Assembly (NCBI RefSeq): GCF_900102315.1
Contig: NZ_FNBL01000014.1
Location: 1-64,000, forward strand
DNA length: 64,000 nt
Direction of reading: 5' to 3'
From: Celeribacter baekdonensis
GTDB lineage: Bacteria > Pseudomonadota > Alphaproteobacteria > Rhodobacterales > Rhodobacteraceae
The position numbers and the translations under genes were made by a program. Below the pieces are notes generated by a model, which had not been told where the DNA came from, searched no databases, and was given only the letters and a program-made list of their open reading frames with translations. Shown piece by piece: positions 27,447 to 36,167 of this stretch. How positions within the stretch are numbered: the first letter of the stretch is position 1; each line of letters begins with the position of its first letter.

Positions 27447-28274
27447 ATGTCCGGTGTGATGGAGAGAACCCTTTCGATCCTTGAATTTCTTGGGAAACAT
27501 CCCGAAGGCGTTCAAGTGAGCGCGATCGCGAGCGAGCTGGATATGCCCGCCTCGGCAGCGCATCGGTTGCTCAAAGAACTGTCGCAATACGGCTATGTGC
27601 GACAACTCAGGACCCAAGGCGATTACGCTCTCACCATCAAACTCGCAGGCATCGGGTTGGCGTTTTTGGCCCGCACCGGCGTGCCCGATATTGCACAGCC
27701 CATCCTTGATCGCTTGGCGGCGGATTCGCGCGAACTTGTGCGCCTGTCCGTGATTGATGGCGAGGATCTTGTCTGGGTCGGCGTGGCACAGGGCGCGGTG
27801 GCGGGCCTGCGCTATGACCCCGGTCGCGAACAGGGGATCAAGGTGCATTTGGCCGGCTCGGCGGGTGGACATGCCTGGCTGTCAACACTGACGGATGAAC
27901 AAGCACTTGAGAAAATTGGTGCCCAAGGGCTGCGGGCGGATTTTGCCATGGGGCCGGGCGCGCCTACGTCGATTCCAGAGGTGCTGGCCTCGCTGGCTGA
28001 CACCCGCAAACGTGGCTATGCCACCATGTCCGACAGCTATCATGCCGGGATGGCGGCGATGGCTGTTCCCATTTTTCGCAGCGAAGACCATGCTGTGATC
28101 GGCTGTCTGTCCATCGCCGGTCCGGGTGTGCGTGTGACGCCCGAATTGATGGACCAATTCCACCCGCTTCTGCGTGAAGCCGCCGATGAAATTGGCGGTG
28201 CGTCAGAGGCCTCCTTCTTTTTCAACCGCAATCGGGCCCTGCCCGCAGAGACCGAAACCCGTCAGGCTGGCTGA
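27447..28274 (+). CDS. IclR-family transcriptional regulator
   Basis: A regulator of 275 aa. The N-terminal winged helix-turn-helix (about residues 3-60: ERTLSILEFLGKHPEGVQVS, DMPASAAHRLLKELSQYG) is followed by an IclR GAF-like effector domain (AGSAGGHAWLSTL, GYATMSDSYHAGMAAMAVPIF). IclR proteins commonly govern quinate, shikimate and protocatechuate genes, which fits. It is co-transcribed with the preceding oxidoreductase and followed by a KstD-type gene. Confidence 0.9.
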   Translation: MSGVMERTLSILEFLGKHPEGVQVSAIASELDMPASAAHRLLKELSQYGYVRQLRTQGDYALTIKLAGIGLAFLARTGVPDIAQPILDRLAADSRELVRLSVIDGEDLVWVGVAQGAVAGLRYDPGREQGIKVHLAGSAGGHAWLSTLTDEQALEKIGAQGLRADFAMGPGAPTSIPEVLASLADTRKRGYATMSDSYHAGMAAMAVPIFRSEDHAVIGCLSIAGPGVRVTPELMDQFHPLLREAADEIGGASEASFFFNRNRALPAETETRQAG

Positions 28275-28341
28275 CCGCAAGGTCCTGTCATCTGACCCGA
28301 ATGCGCGGACGTCTTTCGCGCTGTGAAACGAAAGCAGGACA

Positions 28342-30090
28342 ATGGACAGCGAAACGGCGGGCGTCACCGCCTGCGACGTTCTGATCGTTGGATCAGGCGC
28401 AGCGGGATTGTGTGCCGCGATCACGGCAGCAAAAGCAGGGCTTGATGTCATTGTGGCCGAGAAAACCGGGGTTTTCGGCGGCACCTCTGCATGGTCCGGC
28501 GGCTGGCTTTGGATTCCACAGAACCCACAGGCGATCCGCGCCGGGATCACTGAGCCCGACACCAAACCCCGCCGCTATCTGCGCGCGATTTTGGGCCATC
28601 GCGCCAATGATCCGCGCCTAGAGACGTTCTTGCAAAACGGTCCCGACATGCTGCGCTTTCTCGAAGAGATCGGCGTCATGACCTGGGTTGATGGCAATCA
28701 TGTGCCTGATTTTTACGCTCATAATGGTGCCGCCGAAGGCGGGCGCTCTGTGACCACCGCGGCCTATGATGGGCGTCAACTTGGACCTTTGATGGCGCGG
28801 CTGCGTCCGCCACTCGATGTCGTGTCGCTTTGGGGCATGGGCATCGGCAGCGGTGCGGATATGGCGCATTTTTTCAATGCGACCCGGTCCCCAAGCGCGC
28901 TGTGGCATGTCACCAAACGGCTGGCCAAACATCTCTATGATCTGGCGCGTTACCGGCGTTCGATGCAGCTTGTGGGCGGCAATGCCCTTGTGGCGCAGCT
29001 TTTGAAAGGGGCAGCGGACAGCGGGGTTCAGCTTTGGCATGACAGTCCGGTGACCAGCCTACGCCATGATAAGGGTCGGATCGTGGGTGCATCCGTGATC
29101 AGACAAGGGACGCCAATCCGCATCACCGCCCGCAAAGGCGTGGTGCTTGCGGCGGGCGGCTATCCGCATGATGCCCTGCGGCAAACACACAGCTTTGCCC
29201 ATACAGACACTATTGCGCATGCCTCTGCTGCGCCCAAATCAAACACCGGCGACGGCTTGCGTTTGGCTGAAACGGTTGGTGCAGCGCTTGACATGAACAT
29301 TGCTGAACCCGCCGCATGGGCGCCCGTGTCCCGCGTCCCGGATGGTGAGGGCGGGTTCAAAAATTTCCCCCATCTCATTGATCGCGCCAAACCCGGATTT
29401 ATCGCGGTGGATATCAGAGGGCAGAGGTTTGTTAATGAGGCCGACAGCTATCATGAGTTCATGAAAGCCCTGTTTGCGGTGACGCCAAAGGGGCACGCGC
29501 CGGAGGCTTGGCTGATCTGCGATCACCGGGCGCAGAGGCAATTTGGCATCGGCTGGGCCAAACCCTTTCCCTTCCCGCTCACCCGCTATCTGCGCACGGG
29601 CTACCTCAAACGCGGGCGGCGGATCACAGATTTGGCGGCGCAGTGCGGCCTGCCCACCGAGGCGCTTGCACAGACCATCGCGCGGTTCAATGACAGCGCG
29701 CAGGCTGGCCACGACCCGGCGTTTCACCGCGGCGCATCGCTTTACAACCGCGCCCAAGGTTGGGCCAAACACAAAGGTCCAAACCCGGCCTTGGGGCCAT
29801 TGGAGCGCAGGCCGTTTTATGCGGTCAAACTCGTGCCCGGCAGCCTTGGTACATTTGCCGGGATCAAAACCGCCGCCGACGGGCAGGTGCTTGGGCAAGA
29901 CGGAGCGCCGATGCCCGGGCTCTATGCCATCGGCAATGACGCCGCCTCGATCATGGGCGGGCATTACCCGTCTGGCGGCATCACCCTCGGGCCGGGCATG
30001 ACGTTTGGCTACATCGTCGGTCGCCGAGTTTCAGGTCAACCAATCAAAGGCCTAACCCCTCCCATTTCACACCACACAAAGGATGCATGA
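28342..30090 (+). CDS. FAD-dependent oxidoreductase, KstD type
   Basis: The fourth KstD-like flavoprotein, 582 aa. It has GSGAAG (residues 17-22), FGGTSAWSGGWLWIPQNP, Tyr in NEADSYHEF and C-terminal HYPSGGITLGPGMTFG. It resembles the enzymes at 1922 and 14194 more than the one at 24423. It is followed by a NIPSNAP gene and a TIM-barrel gene, and both types recur elsewhere in this island, so this looks like a repeated module. Confidence 0.87.
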   Translation: MDSETAGVTACDVLIVGSGAAGLCAAITAAKAGLDVIVAEKTGVFGGTSAWSGGWLWIPQNPQAIRAGITEPDTKPRRYLRAILGHRANDPRLETFLQNGPDMLRFLEEIGVMTWVDGNHVPDFYAHNGAAEGGRSVTTAAYDGRQLGPLMARLRPPLDVVSLWGMGIGSGADMAHFFNATRSPSALWHVTKRLAKHLYDLARYRRSMQLVGGNALVAQLLKGAADSGVQLWHDSPVTSLRHDKGRIVGASVIRQGTPIRITARKGVVLAAGGYPHDALRQTHSFAHTDTIAHASAAPKSNTGDGLRLAETVGAALDMNIAEPAAWAPVSRVPDGEGGFKNFPHLIDRAKPGFIAVDIRGQRFVNEADSYHEFMKALFAVTPKGHAPEAWLICDHRAQRQFGIGWAKPFPFPLTRYLRTGYLKRGRRITDLAAQCGLPTEALAQTIARFNDSAQAGHDPAFHRGASLYNRAQGWAKHKGPNPALGPLERRPFYAVKLVPGSLGTFAGIKTAADGQVLGQDGAPMPGLYAIGNDAASIMGGHYPSGGITLGPGMTFGYIVGRRVSGQPIKGLTPPISHHTKDA

Positions 30091-30091
30091 C

Positions 30092-30703
30092 ATGACCTAT
30101 TACGAAATCACAACGCTCAAGACCGTGATCTTTGGCGCAGGAAAGGCCTCGGACGGGCTGCAAAACTGGCTCGCGGCGGGCAAAGGCACGCTGCTCGGGG
30201 CGTTTGCCACCGACATTGGCACCCTCAACGAAGTCTATGTTTTGCGCGGCTTCGAGACGCTGGACGAGATGATGGACGAACGCGAACGCGCGGTGATGTC
30301 CGACAATCCGATGGGCTGTATGGAGCATTTGGTCGACCTGCGGTTTGACAGCTACAAACCCTTTGATTTCATGGCCCCGATCACCCCCGGCACCTATGGG
30401 CCGATCTACGAATTTCGCACCTATAAGGCCAAGCTGAACGGCGTGTCTGTCACCCAAGACAAATGGCGCGACGCCATCCCGGCGCGTTCGGAATATTCGC
30501 CGCTGACCATGGCGATGTGGGGCCTTGATGGTGCGCCGCGTATCACGCAAATCTGGCCCTATAGCTCACTTGACGCCCGCACCAAGGCGCGCAGCCAATC
30601 GGTCGCGGACGGCAAATGGCCGGCCAAAGGCGGCCCGGACTGGCTCACCCCACAGATGACCAGCGCCATCGCCCTTCCCTTGCCATTTTCCCCGCTGAAG
30701 TGA
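30092..30703 (+). CDS. NIPSNAP-family protein
   Basis: A protein of 203 aa with MTYYEITTLKTV at the N-terminus and a second NIPSNAP-like half starting YEFRTYKAKLNG near residue 108. The ATG at 30092 is preferred because AAAGG lies 9-10 bases upstream; the ATG at 30083 touches that site and would overlap the FAD gene by 8 bases. It is a paralogue of the protein at 12482-13048. The reaction, if any, is unknown; the same association with KstD-type and SDR genes occurs twice. Confidence 0.78.
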   Translation: MTYYEITTLKTVIFGAGKASDGLQNWLAAGKGTLLGAFATDIGTLNEVYVLRGFETLDEMMDERERAVMSDNPMGCMEHLVDLRFDSYKPFDFMAPITPGTYGPIYEFRTYKAKLNGVSVTQDKWRDAIPARSEYSPLTMAMWGLDGAPRITQIWPYSSLDARTKARSQSVADGKWPAKGGPDWLTPQMTSAIALPLPFSPLK

Positions 30704-30708
30704 GTGCC

Positions 30709-31521
30709 ATGCCCCATAAATTCTCTCTTGCCTTTTTGACCACACATGAGGTTCCGCCACATGAGGCGGTGCGCATTGCGGCGGCCACCGGGTATGACCT
30801 TGTGGGGCTACGGTTTTTACCCGCCGCCCCAACCGAGGCCCCCTATCCGATCCTGTCTGATCCGACAGTTGAAACTTTGGTGAAAGCGGCGCTTGAGGAG
30901 ACCGGAATCGGCATTGCCGATATTGAAATCGCCCGGCTCAAACCGGACACCAATGTCGAAGACTTTCGTGATTTTCTGGCGCTCGGCCAACGGCTTGGCG
31001 CGCGCAACGTGCTTGTTGCGGGCGATGATGCAAACCATGATCGTCTGACCGAAACCTTTGCCGCCTTTTGCGATCTCGCAGCCGAATATGGCCTGACCGG
31101 GGATTTGGAGTTCATGCCCTGGACCGGGGTCAAAACCCTACCCGAGGCACAGCGCATCGTGGAAACGGCGGGGTGCGCCAATGGCGGCGTTCTGATCGAC
31201 GCGCTGCATTGGGACCGGGCGGGCGGGACGGTCGCGCAGATTCAAAACCTGCCCCCCGCGCTCATTCACTACGCCCAGCTTTGTGATGGTCCAAAGCCAT
31301 ATGACCCTTCCGATGCCGGGATGATCGAGATCGCCCGAGGCGCACGGCTTTTGCCCGGAGACGGCGGGATTGATCTGATCGCCATGGTGTGCGCCTTGCC
31401 GCGTGATCTGGTTCTGAGCGTCGAGGTGGCCCAGATCGACAAGGCCAAAACCGTGGATGCCCAGAGCCGTGCCGCCGAAGCGCTCGCACGGTCCAAGGCA
31501 CTGGTGACCAAGGCCACCTGA
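30709..31521 (+). CDS. Sugar phosphate isomerase/epimerase-like TIM-barrel protein
   Basis: A 270-aa TIM-barrel protein and paralogue of the one at 1098-1919. Shared motifs are LEFMPWTGV, LIDALHWDR, YAQLCD and LSVEVAQ. The ATG at 30709 begins MPHKFSLAFLTTHEV, matching the paralogue's N-terminus; a frame open from 30616 adds residues from the NIPSNAP gene region. It ends the operon and is followed by a terminator. Its intact C-terminus shows what the IS-altered copy may have lost. Confidence 0.83.
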   Translation: MPHKFSLAFLTTHEVPPHEAVRIAAATGYDLVGLRFLPAAPTEAPYPILSDPTVETLVKAALEETGIGIADIEIARLKPDTNVEDFRDFLALGQRLGARNVLVAGDDANHDRLTETFAAFCDLAAEYGLTGDLEFMPWTGVKTLPEAQRIVETAGCANGGVLIDALHWDRAGGTVAQIQNLPPALIHYAQLCDGPKPYDPSDAGMIEIARGARLLPGDGGIDLIAMVCALPRDLVLSVEVAQIDKAKTVDAQSRAAEALARSKALVTKAT

Positions 31522-31545
31522 ACGATAAAGGTCGGATCAACGCTT

Positions 31546-31588
31546 CGATGCAGGGCTGCGAAGCCCTCGCATCGGGGCCCGCGTTTTT
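31546..31588 (+). terminator. Intrinsic terminator after the FAD/NIPSNAP/TIM-barrel operon
   Basis: CGATGCAGGGCT (31546-31557) pairs with the segment at 31562-31574 with one bulged base and loop gcga. Five T residues end at 31588. Confidence 0.75.
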
Positions 31589-31615
31589 GTGAGACATCGC
31601 GATGGGGTAGGATCA

Positions 31616-32225
31616 CTACAGCTCATCAGCGAGATGACGGCCCACCATCGCCATCCGGTCGCCCATCACCGTTGAAATCAGCCATGGCATCCGCGCGGCG
31701 GAATCATCAGAGACACGCCATTTGGCGAAAACACCGGCTTTTTATCGACCATTTTGTAATACATGACCCCCTGCCACGGCCATGGCCCCCGCAGCCCCAC
31801 AAGGAATTCTTCATCACCATCTCCATCAAAATCCCCGCAGAGGATTTGATGGCCCGGACCTTCGCCATTTTCATTGGGGTCGCCGTAAACATCCAGAACC
31901 TGCCGGGACCAACGGGCGGTGGCCGGATCGCTTTCGGGATCACGGGTATAGATGGCGACCGTATTGCCATGAAACGGCTCGATGGCGGCGACACAGCTCA
32001 TCGGAACGCCATCAATGCGCCCCGCATCAAGGTCGCCACTGCCCTTAAACCCGGTTTCCTCGAACTGCGAGGTCTCGCCTGTGCCGATCCGCACATGCTG
32101 CCAAGCGGCTGTGTTCGTATCATAGTAAATCCACGTCACCCCTTCGTCCGAGGCGACCAAGACAGAGTCACGATCCGAGCCGGGAATAAGGCCGCGCTTT
32201 TTCTCCGCACCGGAACTGCCGAAAC
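31616..32225 (-). pseudogene. FG-GAP/VCBS-type beta-propeller protein fragment, frameshifted
   Basis: Minus-strand remnant. Residues such as SVLVASDEGVTWIYYD and CGDFDGDGDEEFLVG are FG-GAP repeat units. The first frame stops at 31678, but ADFNGDGRPD, another FG-GAP unit, continues in a different frame (about 31660-31690). A third frame then ends RHLADEL and stops at 31616-31618. At least two frameshifts are therefore needed to read it, and the 5' part is missing, replaced by a WecB fragment. Confidence 0.75.
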
Positions 32226-32400
32226 GATCAGATGGGCCTTGATCATCAGGCGGCAAAACTGGCGATAGGGCAGCGGCTCGATCGGGTAAATATTGTCTTC
32301 GCCCGCCACAATCGGCAGGATCGCCTCACGCACCACCGGGTTGAGATGCAGCGGCATCACGATGCGCAGCCCCGCTTCGAGGTGGATCAGCGGCACGTCG
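32225..32400 (-). pseudogene. WecB (UDP-GlcNAc 2-epimerase)-like fragment with internal deletion
   Basis: Within one open frame, VPLIHLEAGLR is followed directly by VMPLHLNPVVREAILPIV and IEPLPYRQFCRLMIKAHLIVS. In WecB proteins these two segments are far apart, so more than 100 residues appear deleted. The fragment is joined to ThiO sequence on one side and to FG-GAP sequence on the other. Confidence 0.6.
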
Positions 32401-32412
32401 CCCGCCGCGCGT

Positions 32413-32865
32413 TTCCACCGCGTCACAAGATCAAGGGCGAGCGCCGGGGCCATCAAAAACCCGTGGCGGTACATGCCATTGACGTGGATCACATCGCCGA
32501 CATGCCGGATGGCGGGCAGATTGTTTGGAAAGGACGGGCGCAGCCCCGCCGCCGTTGTGATGACCTCGCCCTCCGCGAAACCGGGGTGAACGGTATAGGC
32601 CGCCGACAGCAATTCCATCACTGCCCGCGCCGTGATGCCGCCCGCATCATCGCTTTCGATCATCGTGGCCCCGACCATGTAACGCCCCGCGCCGCGTGGC
32701 ACGATATAGACCGGAAAGCGCGGATGCAGCAGGCGGATGGACCGCGTGAGTGCCACATCCGGGGCATGCAGTTCCAACATCTCACCACGGACTGCACGCA
32801 GATCGCGCAAAGCCGCGCGGGCCGAGATTCCTGTGCAATCCACCACGGGATGGCAAGCGTCATGC
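32413..32865 (-). pseudogene. ThiO (glycine oxidase) fragment, 5' truncated
   Basis: HPVVDCTGISAR, LRAVRGEML, RHGFLMAPALAL and YIVPRGAGRYMVGATMI are the C-terminal half of a ThiO-type FAD oxidase. The N-terminal FAD-binding part is absent; upstream sequence in the same frame (to about 33080) shows no recognisable ThiO sequence. No thiS or thiG lies beside it. The open frame continues into the WecB fragment. Confidence 0.75.
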
Positions 32866-33130
32866 GTGACCCGGAATATCAAGCCACGCTTCGCACGACC
32901 TGAAACAGCGGAATCGTGAGGTCCGATGCACAGGACATCACCCCCCTTTCCGACCCCGTGCGCGACCGCTTGGAGCCGCGCTGCTGTGGTCGCGATCTGC
33001 GGCCCATGTGGAGATTCCACACCCCCAAAACATCGCCCTTGCGCAGGGCTTTGAGACGGACCTCCATATCCGAAGCCCACATCGCCGCCCTTGCGGTCTG
33101 ATCCCGACCAATGATCTTGCGGTGCGGCAA
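32866..33130. other. Non-coding remainder of the scar region
   Basis: Short frames exist on both strands, but none has a recognisable domain or a plausible ribosome-binding site. The stretch probably belongs to the same decayed segment as the ThiO, WecB and FG-GAP fragments. Confidence 0.4.
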
Positions 33131-33137
33131 CTATGGC

Positions 33138-33165
33138 TTGACAGAAATAGTTTTATATATAAACT
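33138..33165 (+). promoter_or_regulatory. Promoter with AT palindrome ahead of the acyl-CoA ligase operon
   Basis: TTGACA (33138-33143) and TAAACT (33160-33165) are 16 bases apart. The perfect palindrome TTTATATATAAA (33152-33163) fills the right part of the spacer and overlaps the -10. The same 12 bases occur in the ior promoter (47318-47329). A repressor bound here would block polymerase. Confidence 0.6.
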
Positions 33166-33201
33166 TATGTTGTAACATATAGTATAATCAAAGGGGTTGG
33201 C

Positions 33202-33372
33202 ATGCCGTTGACAGGGTATGAGGATGTCGCTTTTGCGCGCGACACCAAAAACAACAAACGGATCGAAGCGCACCCTTTGGCATCACCGCCTGTATGCTGG
33301 TCCGCAGACCCCCATGGCGGCGCGACACCCACAGAAGACCGGGCGTTCAGCAACTTTCAGCTTTGGGTCTGA
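33202..33372 (+). CDS. Small open frame (56 aa) just upstream of the ligase gene
   Basis: Begins MPLTGYEDVAFARDTKN and ends AFSNFQLWV. AAGGGG lies 6 bases before the ATG and the frame lies just after the operator-bearing promoter. It stops 6 bases before the ligase ATG, whose own ribosome-binding site is weak, so it may couple translation of the ligase. No family was recognised. It could also be an N-terminal remnant of a lost gene. Confidence 0.4.
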   Translation: MPLTGYEDVAFARDTKNNKRIEAHPLASPPVCWSADPHGGATPTEDRAFSNFQLWV

Positions 33373-33378
33373 CGCAGC

Positions 33379-34992
33379 ATGGACACGGAAACAGTATACA
33401 CCCGCTTCATGGATATTGCTGCAAGACGCGGCGAAGCCCCGTTTTTGCACGTGCTAAAAGAAACCGCAGAGATCTATGACATCCCCGCTGGCGACATCAG
33501 CTATGCGCAAATGGCCGAACGGACAGAGGAATGGCGCAGAAAATTCGCGGCAGCAGGCTATGGCGCTGGCCACCGGATCGGCCTGTTGTTGCAGAACAGA
33601 CCGGTCTTTTTGGAAATATGGCTGGCCCTGAACGCGCTTGGTGCGTCGGTTGTCCCCATCAACCCGGATTTGCGTCTGGCAGAGTTGGAATACCTTGCCG
33701 AACATTCTGAAATGGTGCTGGCCATCGTGCTGGCCGAACGGCTGGACGAAATGAAAACCGCCGTGGAAAATGCCGGGCTGTCCGCCCGGATCACCACACC
33801 GGATGGCGAACTGCCCACCGCCGTGACGACAGCGGCCTCTGATGCTGCGCTGACCACGCTGACCGAATGCGCCTTGCTTTACACGTCGGGCACGACCGGC
33901 AAACCCAAGGGCTGCATCCTATCCAACCAGTATTATCTTTACTCCGGGGATTGGTATGCTCAGGCTGGCGGACACATCAGTCTGCAACGCGATTGCGAAC
34001 GCATGCTGACGCCCCTGCCCGTCTTTCACATGAACGCCATGGCGGTGTCGACAATGGCCATGATCACCGTGGGCGGCTGTCTTATCATGCTTGATCGCTT
34101 CCATCCGCGCACCTGGTGGGACTCGGTGCGCAAAAGTGGCGCGACCGTGGTACATTATCTGGGGGTTATGCCGCCCATGCTGATGCGCGCCGAACCTTCG
34201 GTTGATGACCGCAATCATAACCTGCGTTTCGGGTTTGGCGCGGGCGTCGACCCGAAGCTGCACGCAGCTTTCGAAGACCGCTATGGATTTCCTCTGATCG
34301 AAGCCTGGGCCTGTACCGAAACCGGTTCGGGTGGCGTCATCTGCGCCAACGAGGACCCCCGCAAGGTGGGCACGGCCTGCTTTGGCCGCAGCGGCAAGGA
34401 CGTGGACGTGCGCGTGGTTGACGATGCTGGCAACGACGTCCCCACAGGTGCGCCCGGCGAAATGCTGGTGCGCCGGGCCGGGGACGATCCCCGCTACGGG
34501 TTCTTTTCCGGTTACCTGAAGAACCAAAAGGCCACGGATGAGCTGTGGCAGGGCGGATGGCTGCACACCGGCGATGTGGTCCAACAGGATGAAGACGGGT
34601 CACTGCATTTCGTTGATCGCAAGAAGAACGTGATCCGCCGATCAGGTGAAAACATCTCGGCCGTCGAGGTGGAATCGATCCTCAACCGGCATCCGCAAAT
34701 CAGCATTTCTGCCGCCATCGCTGCACCCGATGACATACGCGGCGATGAAGTCGCGGTGTTCGTGATCCTTGAAGATGCCACAGGCGACGCGGCCAAGGCG
34801 CAAGAGATCGTAACCTGGGCGCTGGACCAGATGGCCTATTACAAGGCCCCCGGATGGATCTGCTTTGTCGATGAACTGCCCCTGACCGCAACGCAGAAAA
34901 TTCTGCGGGGACAACTGAAAGACCTGATGGTCGCGACCTTTGCCGCAGAGGGGTTCATCGACACCAGGCCTCTGAAGAAACGAAAAGTCTGA
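33379..34992 (+). CDS. Acyl-CoA synthetase / AMP-dependent ligase
   Basis: ANL-superfamily enzyme of 537 aa that activates a carboxylic acid to its CoA thioester through an acyl-adenylate. The P-loop-like motif YTSGTTGKPKG is near residue 170, EAWACTETG near 310, GWLHTGDVV near 395, RKKNVIRRSGENIS near 418 and the catalytic Lys in TATQKILRGQ near 505. It begins an operon with overlapping starts (its stop shares bases with the next ATG). Neighbouring genes for a thiolase-like protein and a thioesterase suggest an aryl or aryl-alkanoic acid. The substrate is unassigned. Confidence 0.9.
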   Translation: MDTETVYTRFMDIAARRGEAPFLHVLKETAEIYDIPAGDISYAQMAERTEEWRRKFAAAGYGAGHRIGLLLQNRPVFLEIWLALNALGASVVPINPDLRLAELEYLAEHSEMVLAIVLAERLDEMKTAVENAGLSARITTPDGELPTAVTTAASDAALTTLTECALLYTSGTTGKPKGCILSNQYYLYSGDWYAQAGGHISLQRDCERMLTPLPVFHMNAMAVSTMAMITVGGCLIMLDRFHPRTWWDSVRKSGATVVHYLGVMPPMLMRAEPSVDDRNHNLRFGFGAGVDPKLHAAFEDRYGFPLIEAWACTETGSGGVICANEDPRKVGTACFGRSGKDVDVRVVDDAGNDVPTGAPGEMLVRRAGDDPRYGFFSGYLKNQKATDELWQGGWLHTGDVVQQDEDGSLHFVDRKKNVIRRSGENISAVEVESILNRHPQISISAAIAAPDDIRGDEVAVFVILEDATGDAAKAQEIVTWALDQMAYYKAPGWICFVDELPLTATQKILRGQLKDLMVATFAAEGFIDTRPLKKRKV

Positions 34993-36167
34993 TGGCACAA
35001 CAGCAACCCTATGACGGCGTTGTGGTCTGTGCGCCCGTCACCGTGCCCTATACGCGCTATTCCGACAAGACAGCGCATTGGTGGGCGGGCAGTGCCCTGA
35101 AAGAGCTGTCGCGCCAAACGGGGCTGGGGCCTGCCGATTTCGACGGGTTCTGCTTTTCAAGTTTTTCGGCGGCCCCGGACACGGTCGTCGGCATGGTCCA
35201 GCATCTTGGCCTCAGCCCGCGCTGGATGGATCATATCCCCACCGGCGGCGCAAGCGGTGTCATGGCGCTGCGACGTGCCGCGCGCGGCGTTCAGGCTGGT
35301 GACGTCGACCTTGTTGCCTGTGTGGCCGCCGACACCAACCAGATCGACAGCTTTCGGCAGACCCTCGCGGGGTTCTCGCGGTGCTCGCAGGATGCCTCGT
35401 ATCCTTACGGGTTCGGCGGGCCGAACGCGACCTTTGCACTGATCACTGATGCATTCATGCGGGATTATGGCGTGACCCGCGATGACTTTGCCAAACTCTG
35501 CGTGGCACAGCGGTCGAACGCATTGTCAAATCCACATGCGCTGATGAAAAAACCTTTGACCCACGATGCCTATATGGCGGCCCGTCCCATCGCGGACCCT
35601 GTGCATCTTTTCGATTGTGTCATGCCCTGCGCCGGAGCCGAGGCCTTTGTCGTGACAACCCCCGAAAAAGCGCAAGAGCTGGGCCTGTCCACGGCACGTC
35701 TGTCGGCGACAATCGAACGTCACAACGCCTTTGCCGAAGATCCGGTTCAGACCCGCGGGGGCTGGGCGCGCGACATTGATGCCCTGTGGTCGGCTGCTGG
35801 CTGCACGCCACAGGATGTGGATATGGTTCAGCTTTATGACGATTATCCGGTGATCGTGGCCATGCAACTGGCGGATCTGGGTTTGTGCGACAAGGCAGAG
35901 CTGTCACAGTTCATCGCCGCACATGATTTCACAATCACCGGCTCGATGCCGCTGAACACCAATGGCGGGCAACTTTCCGCAGGGCAGGCCGGCGCGGCGG
36001 GCGGGTTCCAGAATGTGACCGAAGGCTTGCGACAGGTTCTGCATTGTCCGCTGGGTGATCAGGTGCCTGACGCCAAGCGTGCGCTGATCTCGGGCTTCGG
36101 ACTGGTGAATTATGATCGCGGGGTCTGCACCGGAGCCGCCATTCTTGAGCAGGACGTGCTGCGATGA
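34992..36167 (+). CDS. Thiolase-like protein lacking the nucleophilic cysteine
   Basis: Thiolase-fold protein of 391 aa resembling the SCP2-thiolase / lipid-transfer group. Where thiolases carry Cys-x-Ser-Gly, it has GASG (residues 86-89), so Claisen-type cleavage through a Cys acyl intermediate is not expected. LYDDYPV near residue 280 and MPLNTNGGQLSAGQ near residue 318 fit the group that includes Ltp2. Ltp2 works with a zinc-ribbon/OB-fold partner as an acyl-CoA retro-aldolase. The next gene encodes such a partner and overlaps by ATGA, so a retro-aldolase complex is the best inference. Confidence 0.8.
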   Translation: MAQQQPYDGVVVCAPVTVPYTRYSDKTAHWWAGSALKELSRQTGLGPADFDGFCFSSFSAAPDTVVGMVQHLGLSPRWMDHIPTGGASGVMALRRAARGVQAGDVDLVACVAADTNQIDSFRQTLAGFSRCSQDASYPYGFGGPNATFALITDAFMRDYGVTRDDFAKLCVAQRSNALSNPHALMKKPLTHDAYMAARPIADPVHLFDCVMPCAGAEAFVVTTPEKAQELGLSTARLSATIERHNAFAEDPVQTRGGWARDIDALWSAAGCTPQDVDMVQLYDDYPVIVAMQLADLGLCDKAELSQFIAAHDFTITGSMPLNTNGGQLSAGQAGAAGGFQNVTEGLRQVLHCPLGDQVPDAKRALISGFGLVNYDRGVCTGAAILEQDVLR

